From Geminicoccus sp035556675 (lineage in GTDB: Bacteria; Pseudomonadota; Alphaproteobacteria; Geminicoccales; Geminicoccaceae): 64,000 nucleotides of DNA. The stretch covers positions 1 to 64,000 of the forward strand of contig NZ_DATMFZ010000259.1 in assembly GCF_035556675.1 (NCBI RefSeq). Reading direction: 5' to 3'. How positions within the stretch are numbered: the stretch's first letter is position 1; each line of letters begins with the position of its first letter. Under the pieces are notes generated by a model, which saw only the letters and a list, made by a program, of their open reading frames with translations, was not told where the DNA came from and searched no databases. Both the position numbers and the translations under genes were made by a program. Positions 26,283 to 34,870 of this stretch are shown here, one piece after another.

Positions 26283-27674
26283 TCACAGGAAGCGGACCCG
26301 GGCAGCAGCGATCGCCTCGCGCACCCGCACCGGCGCCGTGCCGCCCTCGCTGGTCCGGCTCGCCACCGAGTTCTCCACGCCCAGCACGGCGAAGATCCGC
26401 TGGTCGATCCGCGGGTCGACCGACTGCATCGCCTCCAGCGGCAGTTCCTCCAGGGCGCAGCCGCGCTCCTCGGCGATCTTCACGCAACGTGCGGCGATCC
26501 CGTGCGCATCGCGGAACGGCACGCCGCCTTCGCGCACCAGCCAGTCGGCGAGGTCGGTGGCGTTGGTGTAGCCCACACCTGCGGCAGCGCGCATCCGCTC
26601 CGGATAGAGGGTGATGCCTTCCAGCATGGCAGCCGTGGCGCGCAGGACCAGCTCATAGCTGTCGACCGCATCGAACAGCCCTTCCTTGTCCTCCTGCATG
26701 TCCTTGGAATAGGCGAGCGGCAGACCTTTCAGCACCACCAGCAGGGCTTGCAGGTGGCCCAGCACCCGGCCGGACTTGCCGCGCACCAGCTCGGCGGCAT
26801 CGGGATTGCGCTTTTGCGGCATGATCGAGCTGCCGGAGGTGAACGCCTCCGGCATCCGCACGAAGCCAAACTGCGGCGTGCTCCACAGCACCAGCTCCTC
26901 GGCCAGCCGCGAGAGATGCACCGCACCGATCGAGGCCGCCGACAGATAGTCCAGGGCGAAGTCGCGGTCGGACACGGCATCGATCGAGTTGGCCATGGGT
27001 CTGGCGAAGCCCAGCTCGCGCGCCGTCACCTCCCGGTCGATCGGGTAGGAGGTGCCGGCGAGCGCACCGGCACCTAGCGGGCAGTCGCCGGCGCGGGCCA
27101 GCGCGTCCAGGAAGCGCGAGCGGTCGCGGCCCAGCATCTCGACATAGGCCATCATGTGGTGGCCGAAGGTGACCGGCTGGGCGGCCTGCAGATGGGTGAA
27201 GCCCGGCATCACCGTGTCGGCGTTGCGCTCGGCCAGGTCGAGCAGGACCCGCTGCAGTTCCCTGAGCAGGGCGTCCGCGCGCGCCATCGCCCGCCGCGTC
27301 CACAGCTTGAAGTCGGTGGCGACCTGGTCGTTGCGCGAGCGGGCAGTGTGCAGCCGGCGGCCGGGCTCGCCGATGTCCTCGGACAGGCGCGCCTCGACAT
27401 TCAGATGAATGTCCTCCAGCGCCGTCGTGAACTCGAACTCACCGGCCTCGATCTTCCGGGCGATCCGCTCCAGCCCCGCCAGAATCGCGTCCAGGTCGCT
27501 CTTGGCGATCACGCCGCGAGCGGCCAACATGCGGGCATGTGCGGCCGAGCCTTCCAGGTCCTCGCGCCACAGCCGACGGTCGAAGGGGATCGAGGCGTTG
27601 ATGGCCTCCATGAGGGGAGCCGGTCCCTCCTGGAAATGGCCGCCCCACATGCTACGTCCGCTGCCGGTGCTCAC
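26283..27674 (-). CDS. argH: Argininosuccinate lyase
   Basis: Cleaves argininosuccinate to arginine and fumarate, the last step of arginine synthesis. The superfamily signature GSSIMPQKRNPD is present in the mobile catalytic loop, with HTARSRNDQVATD and TAGFTHLQ-like GFTHLQAAQP upstream. Length 463 aa is normal. The likely start is the GTG at 27674; an ATG at 27650 is the alternative. Divergent from the thioredoxin-like gene, with about 25 bases between starts, so both promoters must overlap coding sequence or be very compact. It heads the operon to lptM and lysA. Confidence 0.97.
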   Translation of the reverse strand: MSTGSGRSMWGGHFQEGPAPLMEAINASIPFDRRLWREDLEGSAAHARMLAARGVIAKSDLDAILAGLERIARKIEAGEFEFTTALEDIHLNVEARLSEDIGEPGRRLHTARSRNDQVATDFKLWTRRAMARADALLRELQRVLLDLAERNADTVMPGFTHLQAAQPVTFGHHMMAYVEMLGRDRSRFLDALARAGDCPLGAGALAGTSYPIDREVTARELGFARPMANSIDAVSDRDFALDYLSAASIGAVHLSRLAEELVLWSTPQFGFVRMPEAFTSGSSIMPQKRNPDAAELVRGKSGRVLGHLQALLVVLKGLPLAYSKDMQEDKEGLFDAVDSYELVLRATAAMLEGITLYPERMRAAAGVGYTNATDLADWLVREGGVPFRDAHGIAARCVKIAEERGCALEELPLEAMQSVDPRIDQRIFAVLGVENSVASRTSEGGTAPVRVREAIAAARVRFL

Positions 27675-27698
27675 GCTGCTTCGCCCAGAGGTGATGAC

Positions 27699-28220
27699 TT
27701 GAACCGCCGCCTGCTCCTGACCACTGCCCTGGCCGCTCTAGTCGGCCGGAGCGCGCTTGCCGCGGAGAAGTTCGACTTCCGCCGGCTGCCCGAGCCCGCG
27801 GCACTGCCGCAGATAAAGTACCTGGACGAGAGCGGCAACGAGACCGACCTCGCGGCACTCAGGGGACGCGTGGTGGTGCTCAACCTCTGGGCCACCTGGT
27901 GCGCGCCCTGCCGCACCGAGATGCCCTCCCTGGACCGGCTGCAGGCCAAGTATCCCAAGGAGGTGATGGTGGTGCTGGCGCTCGCCGCCGACCGTGCGGC
28001 GCGGGAGAAGGTCGACCAGTTCATGGAGGAGGTCGGGGCCACGGCACTGGTGGTCGGCCACGACCAGACCGCGAAATCTGCCCGCCTGCTCAATGCGCCC
28101 GGCCTGCCGGCGACGCTCATGATCGATCGAGAGGGCCGCGAGGTCGGCCGGCTGCTCGGCATCGCCGAATGGGACGGGCCGGAAGCGACCGCGCTCGTCG
28201 ACGAGCTGCTGCAGGGCTGA
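27699..28220 (+). CDS. TlpA-like exported thiol-disulfide oxidoreductase
   Basis: A 173-residue protein with an N-terminal signal sequence (about residues 1-22) followed by a thioredoxin fold. The active site WCAPC has Cys68 and Cys71, and the cis-proline loop appears as APGLPATLMID. Such proteins keep periplasmic thiols reduced, often for cytochrome maturation. Start: TTG at 27699 preceded by AGAGGTG; no nearby ATG or GTG gives the signal peptide in frame, and the longer open frame to 27156 is a shadow of argH. It is divergent from argH, an arrangement seen widely in Alphaproteobacteria. Confidence 0.85.
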   Translation: MNRRLLLTTALAALVGRSALAAEKFDFRRLPEPAALPQIKYLDESGNETDLAALRGRVVVLNLWATWCAPCRTEMPSLDRLQAKYPKEVMVVLALAADRAAREKVDQFMEEVGATALVVGHDQTAKSARLLNAPGLPATLMIDREGREVGRLLGIAEWDGPEATALVDELLQG

Positions 28221-28255
28221 GCTTGTGGCGAACCTGCCCATATCGCGATGACGTG

Positions 28256-28305
28256 ATGCAAAATGAACACCATGGTGCATCCTGTATGCAAGCAGGGGCT
28301 ATGCA
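28256..28305. repeat. Palindrome and ATGCA repeats before the SGNH hydrolase gene
   Basis: CACCATGGTG, a 10-base palindrome, lies at 28268-28277. ATGCA occurs at 28256, 28285 and 28301, with its complement TGCAT at 28276, giving an inverted pair around the palindrome. The stretch sits in the 150-base gap before the hydrolase ATG at 28371, so it could be an operator. No promoter elements are clear. Confidence 0.3.
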
Positions 28306-28370
28306 ACGCTTGCGTGTGCTACTAGTACCCTCCGCCGACTGTCGCCCATTTCCGTGAGGTCCGGATCTTC

Positions 28371-29180
28371 ATGTTGAGCCGTCGCCAGATAGTAGCGGGC
28401 GGCTTGGCCGCTGCCGTAGCCATGCCTTCCATTGTCCGGGCCGCGCCGATCACCAACCAGGTGACCAAGCGGCTAGTCGTTATCGGCGACAGTTATTCGG
28501 ACCCGAACTACGATACCACCAACACCTCGGCCGTGATCCCGAACTGGGCCGAGATCCTGGTGAGCCGCGGCCGCGCCGCGAGCATGGCCAACTACGCGCT
28601 CTCGGGTGCCACCGCACTGGACTATGCGAATGCGCCCGCCCGCGGCACCTTCAAGAAGCAGCTCGACCTGTTCCTGGCCAATCCGCGCTACGGCGACGAC
28701 GACATCACCGTCGTCTATATGGGCTACAACGACATCGCGCGCAGCACGGATGTCCGCTGGACCAACCTGATGCAGTCCAAGGCGGACTTCCGGGTGGGTG
28801 TCGACCGGCTGCTCACTGCCGGGGCTGCCCGCGACAAGCGCCGCCTGCTGATCGTCGCCGTGCATGACTGGAGCAGGAAGCCGAACAGCCGGGCGGAGTA
28901 CCTGCCACGCACCCGCGAGTGGCTGACCTTCACCTACGACTTCGTCAACAAGCGGCGCGCCACCCACAAGGGCATGATCTGCGTCAACGTCTTCCGCCGC
29001 TTCAACGACGTGGTGCTCCGTCCGCAGTCCTACGGGCTGAACAACGTCACCACGGCGGATCCGGCCCGCGCCGCCACCACGGCACTCTACTACAACACCA
29101 GCCATTTCGGCGCGAAGGGTCAGACGATCCTGGCCAACGAGTTCAGCAGCGCCTTCGACCTGGTCTGCCGCACCCGCTAG
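28371..29180 (+). CDS. Exported SGNH/GDSL-type hydrolase
   Basis: A 269-residue protein with a Tat-like signal (SRRQIVAGGLAAAVAMPSIVRA). After it comes VVIGDSYSDPN, the GDSx block with nucleophile Ser41, and VVYMGYNDI, the block III Asn at 120. The family's catalytic His follows in NTSHFGAKG (His245). The usual Asp three residues before this His is Asn242 here, so the catalytic dyad is altered or another acid is used. The overall layout resembles thermolabile-haemolysin/phospholipase-like SGNH enzymes, but the substrate is unknown. A strong hairpin follows 26 bases after the stop, so it is probably monocistronic. Confidence 0.75.
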   Translation: MLSRRQIVAGGLAAAVAMPSIVRAAPITNQVTKRLVVIGDSYSDPNYDTTNTSAVIPNWAEILVSRGRAASMANYALSGATALDYANAPARGTFKKQLDLFLANPRYGDDDITVVYMGYNDIARSTDVRWTNLMQSKADFRVGVDRLLTAGAARDKRRLLIVAVHDWSRKPNSRAEYLPRTREWLTFTYDFVNKRRATHKGMICVNVFRRFNDVVLRPQSYGLNNVTTADPARAATTALYYNTSHFGAKGQTILANEFSSAFDLVCRTR

Positions 29181-29205
29181 GGCCGGGCTGCATCTTCCGG
29201 TCCAC

Positions 29206-29242
29206 GCCGAGGGCGGGGCGGCATGGCCGCCCCGCCCTCGGC
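29206..29242 (+). terminator. 17-bp perfect hairpin after the SGNH hydrolase gene
   Basis: The arms 29206-29222 and 29226-29242 are perfectly complementary over 17 GC-rich bases around an ATG loop. A weak T-run (ATTTC) follows. It separates the hydrolase gene from the ABC-transporter operon and most likely ends the upstream transcript, so the operon's own promoter should lie in 29243-29379. A possible -35 (TTGACG at 29287) is seen there without a convincing -10. Confidence 0.75.
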
Positions 29243-29379
29243 GCATTTCGGAGGCTCGCGTCGCAACCGCGCAAGCCGCGGAGGCTTTGACGAAGGCAGA
29301 AAAACCCGCAAGCATGATGGGAAAGAGACGCCGGCGGCTCGGCAGGCCCGTCGACCCGTCGGCAACGGGGAACGCCACG

Positions 29380-30489
29380 ATGAACTGGAACAGGGTGAAG
29401 ACCGGCAGCCATCTGGCCGCGGGGCGCAGGCAGGTCCTGCTCGGTGCCGCGGCCACCGGCGCGCTGGCGGTGGGCGGGCTGCGGCCCCGGCCGGCACGGG
29501 CGGCAGGCACGCTCAAGGTCGGCACCTATGGCGGCTACTTCAAGGACAGTTTCGACGAGCACATCTACCCGGCCTTCACCGAGGAGACCGGGATCCAGGT
29601 GGAATCGATCGCCGAGCCGACCGGCGATGCCTGGCTGGTCCAGCTCCAGACGGCAGCGCAGTCCGGGCAGGCACCGGCTGACGTGTCGATGATCGCCCAG
29701 GTGGCGCGCCTCAGGGGCCAGAACGCCGGCCTCTGGGCGAAGCTCGACGAAGCGAAACTGCCCAACACCAAGAACCTCCACGAGCATTTCGTGCATCGCT
29801 ACCCGGACGGTGCGATCAGCGGCGTGGGCGCCGTCTCCTGGTACGTGACCCTGTGCACCAACACCGAGGAGTTCCCGGAGCCACCGACCTCCTGGAAGGC
29901 GCTGTGGGACGAGGAGAATGCCGGGCTGATCGGGCTGATGGCGCTGGCCTCCAACTCCTTCCTGCTGGAGATCACGGCCAAGACCTGGTTCGGCGGCACC
30001 GACATGCTGGGCGACGAAGCTGGCGTGCAGCAGGTGCTCGACAAGCTGAAGGAGCTGGTGCCGAACGTGCAGCTCTGGTGGCGCGACGAGGGCCAGTTCC
30101 AGCAGGCGCTGGAATCGGGCGAGATCCCGATGGGCGAGTACTACCACGACGTCACCGGCCTGGCGGCCAGCCAGGGCAAGCCGGTGCGCTCGACCTTCCC
30201 GGAGGAGGGCGGAGTACTGGATTCCGGCTCCTGGTGCGTGATCAACACCTCCAAGGCCATCGACGAGGCGCATGTCTTCATCGACTACATGTCGCGCCCG
30301 GACATCCAGGCGAAGCTGGCGCGCAAGGTCGGGACATCGCCGACCGTCAAGCGCGAGTTCACCGACCTGACGCCAGAGGAGTTCGCCGCGGTCGGCAGCG
30401 ACATCCCGCCGATCATCCCGCGCTACGACCTCTATGTCGAAAAGGACGCGTGGATCAGCCAGAAATGGAGCGAGTTGATCGCGGGCTGA
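29380..30489 (+). CDS. ABC transporter substrate-binding protein, spermidine/putrescine (PotD) type
   Basis: Periplasmic binding protein of a polyamine-type importer, 369 aa. A Tat-like signal (GRRQVLLGAAATGALAVGG) ends near residue 42; the mature part opens with GTLKVGTYGGYF, typical of this solute-binding family. The chosen start is the ATG at 29380, which leaves a GGGGAA about twelve bases upstream; a TTG at 29287 is in frame but would give an unusually long leader. First gene of a nine-gene operon, 46 bases before the ATPase. The ligand is unknown; neighbouring catabolic genes suggest a guanidino or amino compound. Confidence 0.88.
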   Translation: MNWNRVKTGSHLAAGRRQVLLGAAATGALAVGGLRPRPARAAGTLKVGTYGGYFKDSFDEHIYPAFTEETGIQVESIAEPTGDAWLVQLQTAAQSGQAPADVSMIAQVARLRGQNAGLWAKLDEAKLPNTKNLHEHFVHRYPDGAISGVGAVSWYVTLCTNTEEFPEPPTSWKALWDEENAGLIGLMALASNSFLLEITAKTWFGGTDMLGDEAGVQQVLDKLKELVPNVQLWWRDEGQFQQALESGEIPMGEYYHDVTGLAASQGKPVRSTFPEEGGVLDSGSWCVINTSKAIDEAHVFIDYMSRPDIQAKLARKVGTSPTVKREFTDLTPEEFAAVGSDIPPIIPRYDLYVEKDAWISQKWSELIAG

Positions 30490-30535
30490 TCCTGACCGCC
30501 TCTTTCCGTCGTCCTTTCCGTCTTGCGAGGTAGTG

Positions 30536-31588
30536 ATGTCCGGGCTGCGCATCGATCATGTCGGCAAGACCTTCGGCATGTTCGAAGCACTGAAGGATAT
30601 CGACCTCGACTTCCCAGCCGGCCGCTTCATCTGCCTCCTGGGGCCGTCCGGCTGCGGCAAGACCACGCTCCTGCGGGCGATCGCTGGGTTGGAGATGCCG
30701 TCCACCGGGCGCATCCTCCTGGACGGCACCGACATCACCAGCGTGCCGGCGCACCGGCGCGGCCTGGGCATGGTGTTCCAGTCCCTGGCCCTGTTCCCGC
30801 ATCTGAGCGTAGGCGAGAACATCGCCTACGGCCTGCGCATCCGAGGGGTCGACCTGGCCACGCGGCGCAGGAAGGTGGAGGAGCTCCTGGCGCTGGTCCA
30901 CCTGCCAGGCGTGGCGGACCGGTCGATCTCGCAGCTCTCGGGCGGACAGCGCCAACGCGTTGCGATCGCCCGCGCGCTGGCGCTCGATCCGAAACTGTTC
31001 CTCCTGGACGAGCCTCTGTCCGCGCTGGACGCCAAGCTGCGCGAGGCGATGCAGGTCGAGCTGAAGCTCCTGCAGCAGCGCCTGGGCATCTCCACCATCG
31101 TGGTCACCCATGACCAGCGCGAGGCGCTGACCATGGCCGACATCGTGGTGGTGATGGACAACGCGCGAGTCCAACAGGTAGGCCCGCCGCTCGAGATCTA
31201 CCGCAACCCGGTCAACGCCTTCGTCGCCGACTTCATCGGCACCAGCAACCTCCTGCCGGGCGCGGTCGACGGCCAGGACAGCCTGTCGATCGACGGCATC
31301 CGGATGGCCGGCGCGCGGCCCCATGGCCTTGCCCAGGGCAGCAAGGCGGCGATCTCGATCCGGCCCGAGGAGGTGGTGATCCATCCCGCGGGCGAGCTCG
31401 GGCCGAACCGCCTGCCGGCCGAGGTGATCTTCGTGCGCGACCTGGGTGCCAGCGTCGAGATCATGCTCGCCTGCGCCGGGCAGGAACTGCTGGCGGTGAC
31501 CAGCCCCAGGGAGCGCCCGGACGTGCAGGTCGGCGACCGAGTCGCCCTGGAGCTGCCGCCCGCCGCCTGCGTGGTGCTGCCGTCATGA
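30536..31588 (+). CDS. ABC transporter ATP-binding protein, PotA type
   Basis: Cytoplasmic ATPase of the importer, 350 aa. It has Walker A GPSGCGKTTLL, signature LSGGQRQRVAIARAL, Walker B LFLLDEPLSALD and the H-loop VVTHDQREAL. The region after about residue 240 forms the TOBE/OB domain seen in PotA and other CUT-type ATPases. The ATG at 30536 follows GAGG; a GTG directly before it is the alternative. The stop overlaps the first permease start by four bases. Confidence 0.95.
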   Translation: MSGLRIDHVGKTFGMFEALKDIDLDFPAGRFICLLGPSGCGKTTLLRAIAGLEMPSTGRILLDGTDITSVPAHRRGLGMVFQSLALFPHLSVGENIAYGLRIRGVDLATRRRKVEELLALVHLPGVADRSISQLSGGQRQRVAIARALALDPKLFLLDEPLSALDAKLREAMQVELKLLQQRLGISTIVVTHDQREALTMADIVVVMDNARVQQVGPPLEIYRNPVNAFVADFIGTSNLLPGAVDGQDSLSIDGIRMAGARPHGLAQGSKAAISIRPEEVVIHPAGELGPNRLPAEVIFVRDLGASVEIMLACAGQELLAVTSPRERPDVQVGDRVALELPPAACVVLPS

Positions 31589-32442
31589 GCGACCTCCGGC
31601 CAAGAGGTCTGCCCGCCCGGCTGCCGGTGCTCTGGCCGGCCGCGATGCTGCTCCTGTTCTTCGTGGTGCCGTTCGGCATCATGCTGGCGGTGAGCTTCTC
31701 CCACCAGGTAGAGGGCGGCTTCTACGAGCCGGGCTTCGAGCTGGCCAACTATGCCCGCTTCCTCGATCCGTTCTTCGGTCGGGCCCTTCTGTTCTCCTTT
31801 TGGATCTCGGTCCTGGCTGCCGCCATCGTGATCGCGGTGGCCTTCCCGTTCACCTACTGCCTGACCCGGCTGCGTCGGCGCGCCCAGGTGCCGTTCCTGG
31901 TATTCGTGCTGGCGGTGCTCTCGCTCTCCGAGGTCATCATCGGCTTTGCCTGGTCGACTCTGCTCTCGCGCACGGCCGGCCTGTCCAACCTGCTGGTCTG
32001 GATAGGCCTGATCCCGCGAGCGCAGGCCTGGACGCCCAGCTTCGGCGCCCTGCTGATGGGCCTGTGCTACCTGGGCTTTCCCTACACGGTCCTGATCCTC
32101 TACCCAGCGCTCTCCCGCCTCGACCCGGAGATCCCGGAAGCCTCGCGCACGCTGGGCGCCTCGCCGCTGCGCACCTTCTTCCTGGTGATCGTGCCGGTGC
32201 TGCGGGCTCCTCTGCTCGGTGCGCTGATCATGGTGTTCGTGTTCAACCTGGGCGCCTATCTGCTGCCGCAGGTGCTGGGCCGGCCGCAGCACTGGACCCT
32301 TTCGGTGCACATCACCGACCAGGCCGTGTTCCAGTCCAACCTGCCGTTCGCCGCCGCCATGGCGATCTTCCTGGTGCTGTTCAGCCTGGCGTTCATCGGG
32401 CTCACCATGGTGCTGGGTGGGCAGCGGGAGGCAGCGCAATGA
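31585..32442 (+). CDS. ABC transporter permease, PotB type
   Basis: Inner-membrane permease of 285 aa with six predicted membrane helices. The EAA-type loop that contacts the ATPase reads EASRTLGASPLRTFFLVIVP (about residues 185-205). It starts with ATG overlapping the ATPase stop (ATGA) and ends overlapping the second permease the same way, so all three are likely translated as a unit. Assigned to the polyamine-type group because the binding protein and ATPase belong to it. Confidence 0.92.
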   Translation: MSDLRPRGLPARLPVLWPAAMLLLFFVVPFGIMLAVSFSHQVEGGFYEPGFELANYARFLDPFFGRALLFSFWISVLAAAIVIAVAFPFTYCLTRLRRRAQVPFLVFVLAVLSLSEVIIGFAWSTLLSRTAGLSNLLVWIGLIPRAQAWTPSFGALLMGLCYLGFPYTVLILYPALSRLDPEIPEASRTLGASPLRTFFLVIVPVLRAPLLGALIMVFVFNLGAYLLPQVLGRPQHWTLSVHITDQAVFQSNLPFAAAMAIFLVLFSLAFIGLTMVLGGQREAAQ

Positions 32443-33233
32443 CCCGGTCGCTACGCAACCTGTTCATGGGGCTGGTGGTGCTGTTCATGGCCCTGCCGCT
32501 CGTGGTGGTGGCCGGCGTGTCGCTGAACGGCGGCCAGCAACTGCTCTTCCCGCCGCGTAACCCCTCGCTGCGCTGGTATGCCGAGCTGTTCATCGCCCAG
32601 GACTGGCTGAACGCGCTGACCAACAGCCTGATCATCGCCATCAGTTCGGCCGCCCTGGCGCTTGCCATCGCCTTCCCGCTCGCCTGGTTCGTCTGGCGCT
32701 ATCGCACGGGCTATGGCCGGCTGCTCTACGGCCTGGGCATCGCCCCCTTCACCCTGCCGCCGGTGATCACGGCGCTGGGCTTCCTGGTGTTCTGGACGGC
32801 GGCTGGCTGGCATGGCTCGATCGTGGCGACGATCGTCAGCCACGCGGTCTTCCTCGTCACCCTGCCGCTCGTCACGATCAGCCTGGGCCTGGCGGCGATC
32901 GACCGGCAGGTGATCGAGGCCGCCACCACCATGGGTGCCGACGAGGCCACCGTGTTCCGGACGGTGGTGCTGCCGCTGGTCCGGCCCTACCTGATCTCCA
33001 GCTATGCCTTCGTCTTCGTGCTCAGCCTGAACGAGTATATCGTGGCCTACATGGTCGCAGGCTTCACCGTGGAAACACTGCCGATCAAGATCTTCAACAG
33101 CCTGCGCTACGGCTACACGCCGGTAATGGGGGTGGTGGCGGTGGTGTTCGTGCTGCTGGCGGCGCTGATCTTCGGCCTGATCGCCCGGTTCGGCGACCTG
33201 CCGAAGCTGCTCGGTGCCTGGTCGAAGGAGTGA
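32439..33233 (+). CDS. ABC transporter permease, PotC type
   Basis: Second permease, 264 aa, six membrane helices, with the EAA loop EAATTMGADEATVFRTVVLP. It begins at the ATG at 32439 inside the stop of the previous gene; the open frame back to 31800 is only a shadow. The next gene, the decarboxylase, starts four bases after its stop, tying the importer to the catabolic genes in one transcript. Confidence 0.92.
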   Translation: MTRSLRNLFMGLVVLFMALPLVVVAGVSLNGGQQLLFPPRNPSLRWYAELFIAQDWLNALTNSLIIAISSAALALAIAFPLAWFVWRYRTGYGRLLYGLGIAPFTLPPVITALGFLVFWTAAGWHGSIVATIVSHAVFLVTLPLVTISLGLAAIDRQVIEAATTMGADEATVFRTVVLPLVRPYLISSYAFVFVLSLNEYIVAYMVAGFTVETLPIKIFNSLRYGYTPVMGVVAVVFVLLAALIFGLIARFGDLPKLLGAWSKE

Positions 33234-33237
33234 CGGG

Positions 33238-34860
33238 ATGCCCAACCCTGACCCTGGCCTCACCACCGGAGAGGCCCTGGTCCGCCTCCTGGAGGCCTAC
33301 GGAGTCGAACTGGTGTTCGGCATCCCGGGCGTACATACGGTGGGCCTCTATCGCGGCCTGCACGGCGCGCGGCTGCGCCACGTCACGCCCCGCCACGAGC
33401 AGGGTGCCGGGTTCATGGCGGACGGCTATGCCCGGGTCACCGGCAGGCCTGCCGCCTGCTTCGTGGTAACCGGGCCGGGTGTCACCAACATCCTGACCGC
33501 CATGGGCCAGGCCTATGGCGACAGCGTGCCGATGCTGGTGGTCTCCAGCGTGAACCGGCGCGACCAGCTGGCCATGGGCAGAGGTGCCCTCCACGAGCTG
33601 CCGGCCCAGCAGGCGGTAGCCGCGGGCGTTGCCGCCTTCAGCCATACCCTGCTTTCGCCCGACCAGTTGCCCGAGGTGCTCGCCCGCGCCTTCGCCCTGT
33701 TCCGCACGTCGCGGCCCCGCCCGGTCCACCTGGAGATCCCGACCGACGTGATCGCGATGGCGGCCGGCCATCTCGACCTGACGCCACCAGCACTACCGGG
33801 CCGGCCCGCCCCCGACCCCGCCTGCATCGCGCGCGCCGCCCAGCTCCTGCGCCTGGCGGAGCGGCCGGCCGTGGTGCTGGGCGGGGGGGCCGTGGACGCG
33901 GCCGAGCCGGCCCGCGCCCTGATCGAGCTCCTGAACGCGCCCTTCACCAACTCGGTGAACGCCAAGGGCATCATGCCGCCGGACCACAAGCTGCACCTGG
34001 GCGAGAACCTGTCCTTCCAGCCCCTGCGCGAGGCATTGCGCACGGCCGACCTGGTGCTCGCGGTGGGCACCGAGTTCGGCGAGACCGAGATGTATCCGGA
34101 GCCGCAGGAGCTGCATCTCGACGGCGCGCTGGTCCGGATCGACATCGACCCCCAGCAGCTGGCGCGCGGGCCGAAGCCCGCCGTCGCGATCCTCGCCGAT
34201 GCGCGGCTGGCGCTGGACGCGCTGCTCCACGCGGTGCGCAGCCCGGGCATCGTCCGGGACGGCAGCGAGCGCGCGGCGAAAGTCCGTGCTGCGGTCCAGG
34301 CGCAGTGGTGGCCGGCGATCGCGGGCCATCGCCTGGTGCTGGCGGCGGTCGACCGGATTCTGCCCGATGCGGTCATCGTGGGTGACCAGACCCAGCCGGT
34401 CTATGGCGGCAACCAGTTCTACCAGCCGCGCCGGACGCGCTCCTGGTTCAACGCCAGCACCGGCTACGGCACGCTGGGCTACGCCCTGCCCGCGGCGATC
34501 GGTGCGAAGCTGGCGGCGCCTGACCGGCCGGTCGTGGCGCTGATCGGCGATGGTGGCTGCCTGTTCACCCTGCCGGAGCTGGCCTCGGCGGTGGAAGCGG
34601 GCGTGCCCATCGTGATCCTGCTCTGGAACAACCGGGGCTATGGCGAGATCGCCGACTACATGACCGAGACCGGCGTGCCGAAGCTGGGCGTCGACCTGGT
34701 GACGCCGGATTTCGTGGCGGTCGCCCGCGGCTTCGGCTGTGCGGCCGAGCGAGCGACCAGCCTGGACCATCTGGAGCGGCTGCTCTCGGCCAGCATCGAC
34801 CACAGCGTGCCGACCCTGATCGAGATCGACCAGAACGCGCCGTTTCTTGGCCAGGAATGA
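33238..34860 (+). CDS. aruI: Thiamine-diphosphate enzyme, probable 5-guanidino-2-oxopentanoate (2-ketoarginine) decarboxylase
   Basis: A 540-residue TPP enzyme of the acetolactate-synthase superfamily. The catalytic Glu is in PRHEQGAGFMADGYARVTG (E54); the Mg/TPP motif GDG is at 437-439 followed by LLWNN. The whole chain resembles, from memory of the family, enzymes annotated as 5-guanidino-2-oxopentanoate decarboxylase (AruI), which turn 2-ketoarginine into 4-guanidinobutanal. The guanidinobutyrase gene two places downstream supports a guanidino substrate. Start: ATG at 33238 with AAGGAG eight bases before. Benzoylformate or other 2-keto acids remain possible substrates. The aldehyde dehydrogenase that would follow in the pathway is not in the operon. 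Confidence 0.8.
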   Translation: MPNPDPGLTTGEALVRLLEAYGVELVFGIPGVHTVGLYRGLHGARLRHVTPRHEQGAGFMADGYARVTGRPAACFVVTGPGVTNILTAMGQAYGDSVPMLVVSSVNRRDQLAMGRGALHELPAQQAVAAGVAAFSHTLLSPDQLPEVLARAFALFRTSRPRPVHLEIPTDVIAMAAGHLDLTPPALPGRPAPDPACIARAAQLLRLAERPAVVLGGGAVDAAEPARALIELLNAPFTNSVNAKGIMPPDHKLHLGENLSFQPLREALRTADLVLAVGTEFGETEMYPEPQELHLDGALVRIDIDPQQLARGPKPAVAILADARLALDALLHAVRSPGIVRDGSERAAKVRAAVQAQWWPAIAGHRLVLAAVDRILPDAVIVGDQTQPVYGGNQFYQPRRTRSWFNASTGYGTLGYALPAAIGAKLAAPDRPVVALIGDGGCLFTLPELASAVEAGVPIVILLWNNRGYGEIADYMTETGVPKLGVDLVTPDFVAVARGFGCAAERATSLDHLERLLSASIDHSVPTLIEIDQNAPFLGQE

Positions 34861-34870
34861 GAGAAGAACC

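Noticed and set aside
29129..29400. Minus-strand frames opposite the substrate-binding protein and hydrolase genes
   Set aside because: They cross the terminator hairpin and show no recognisable domain.
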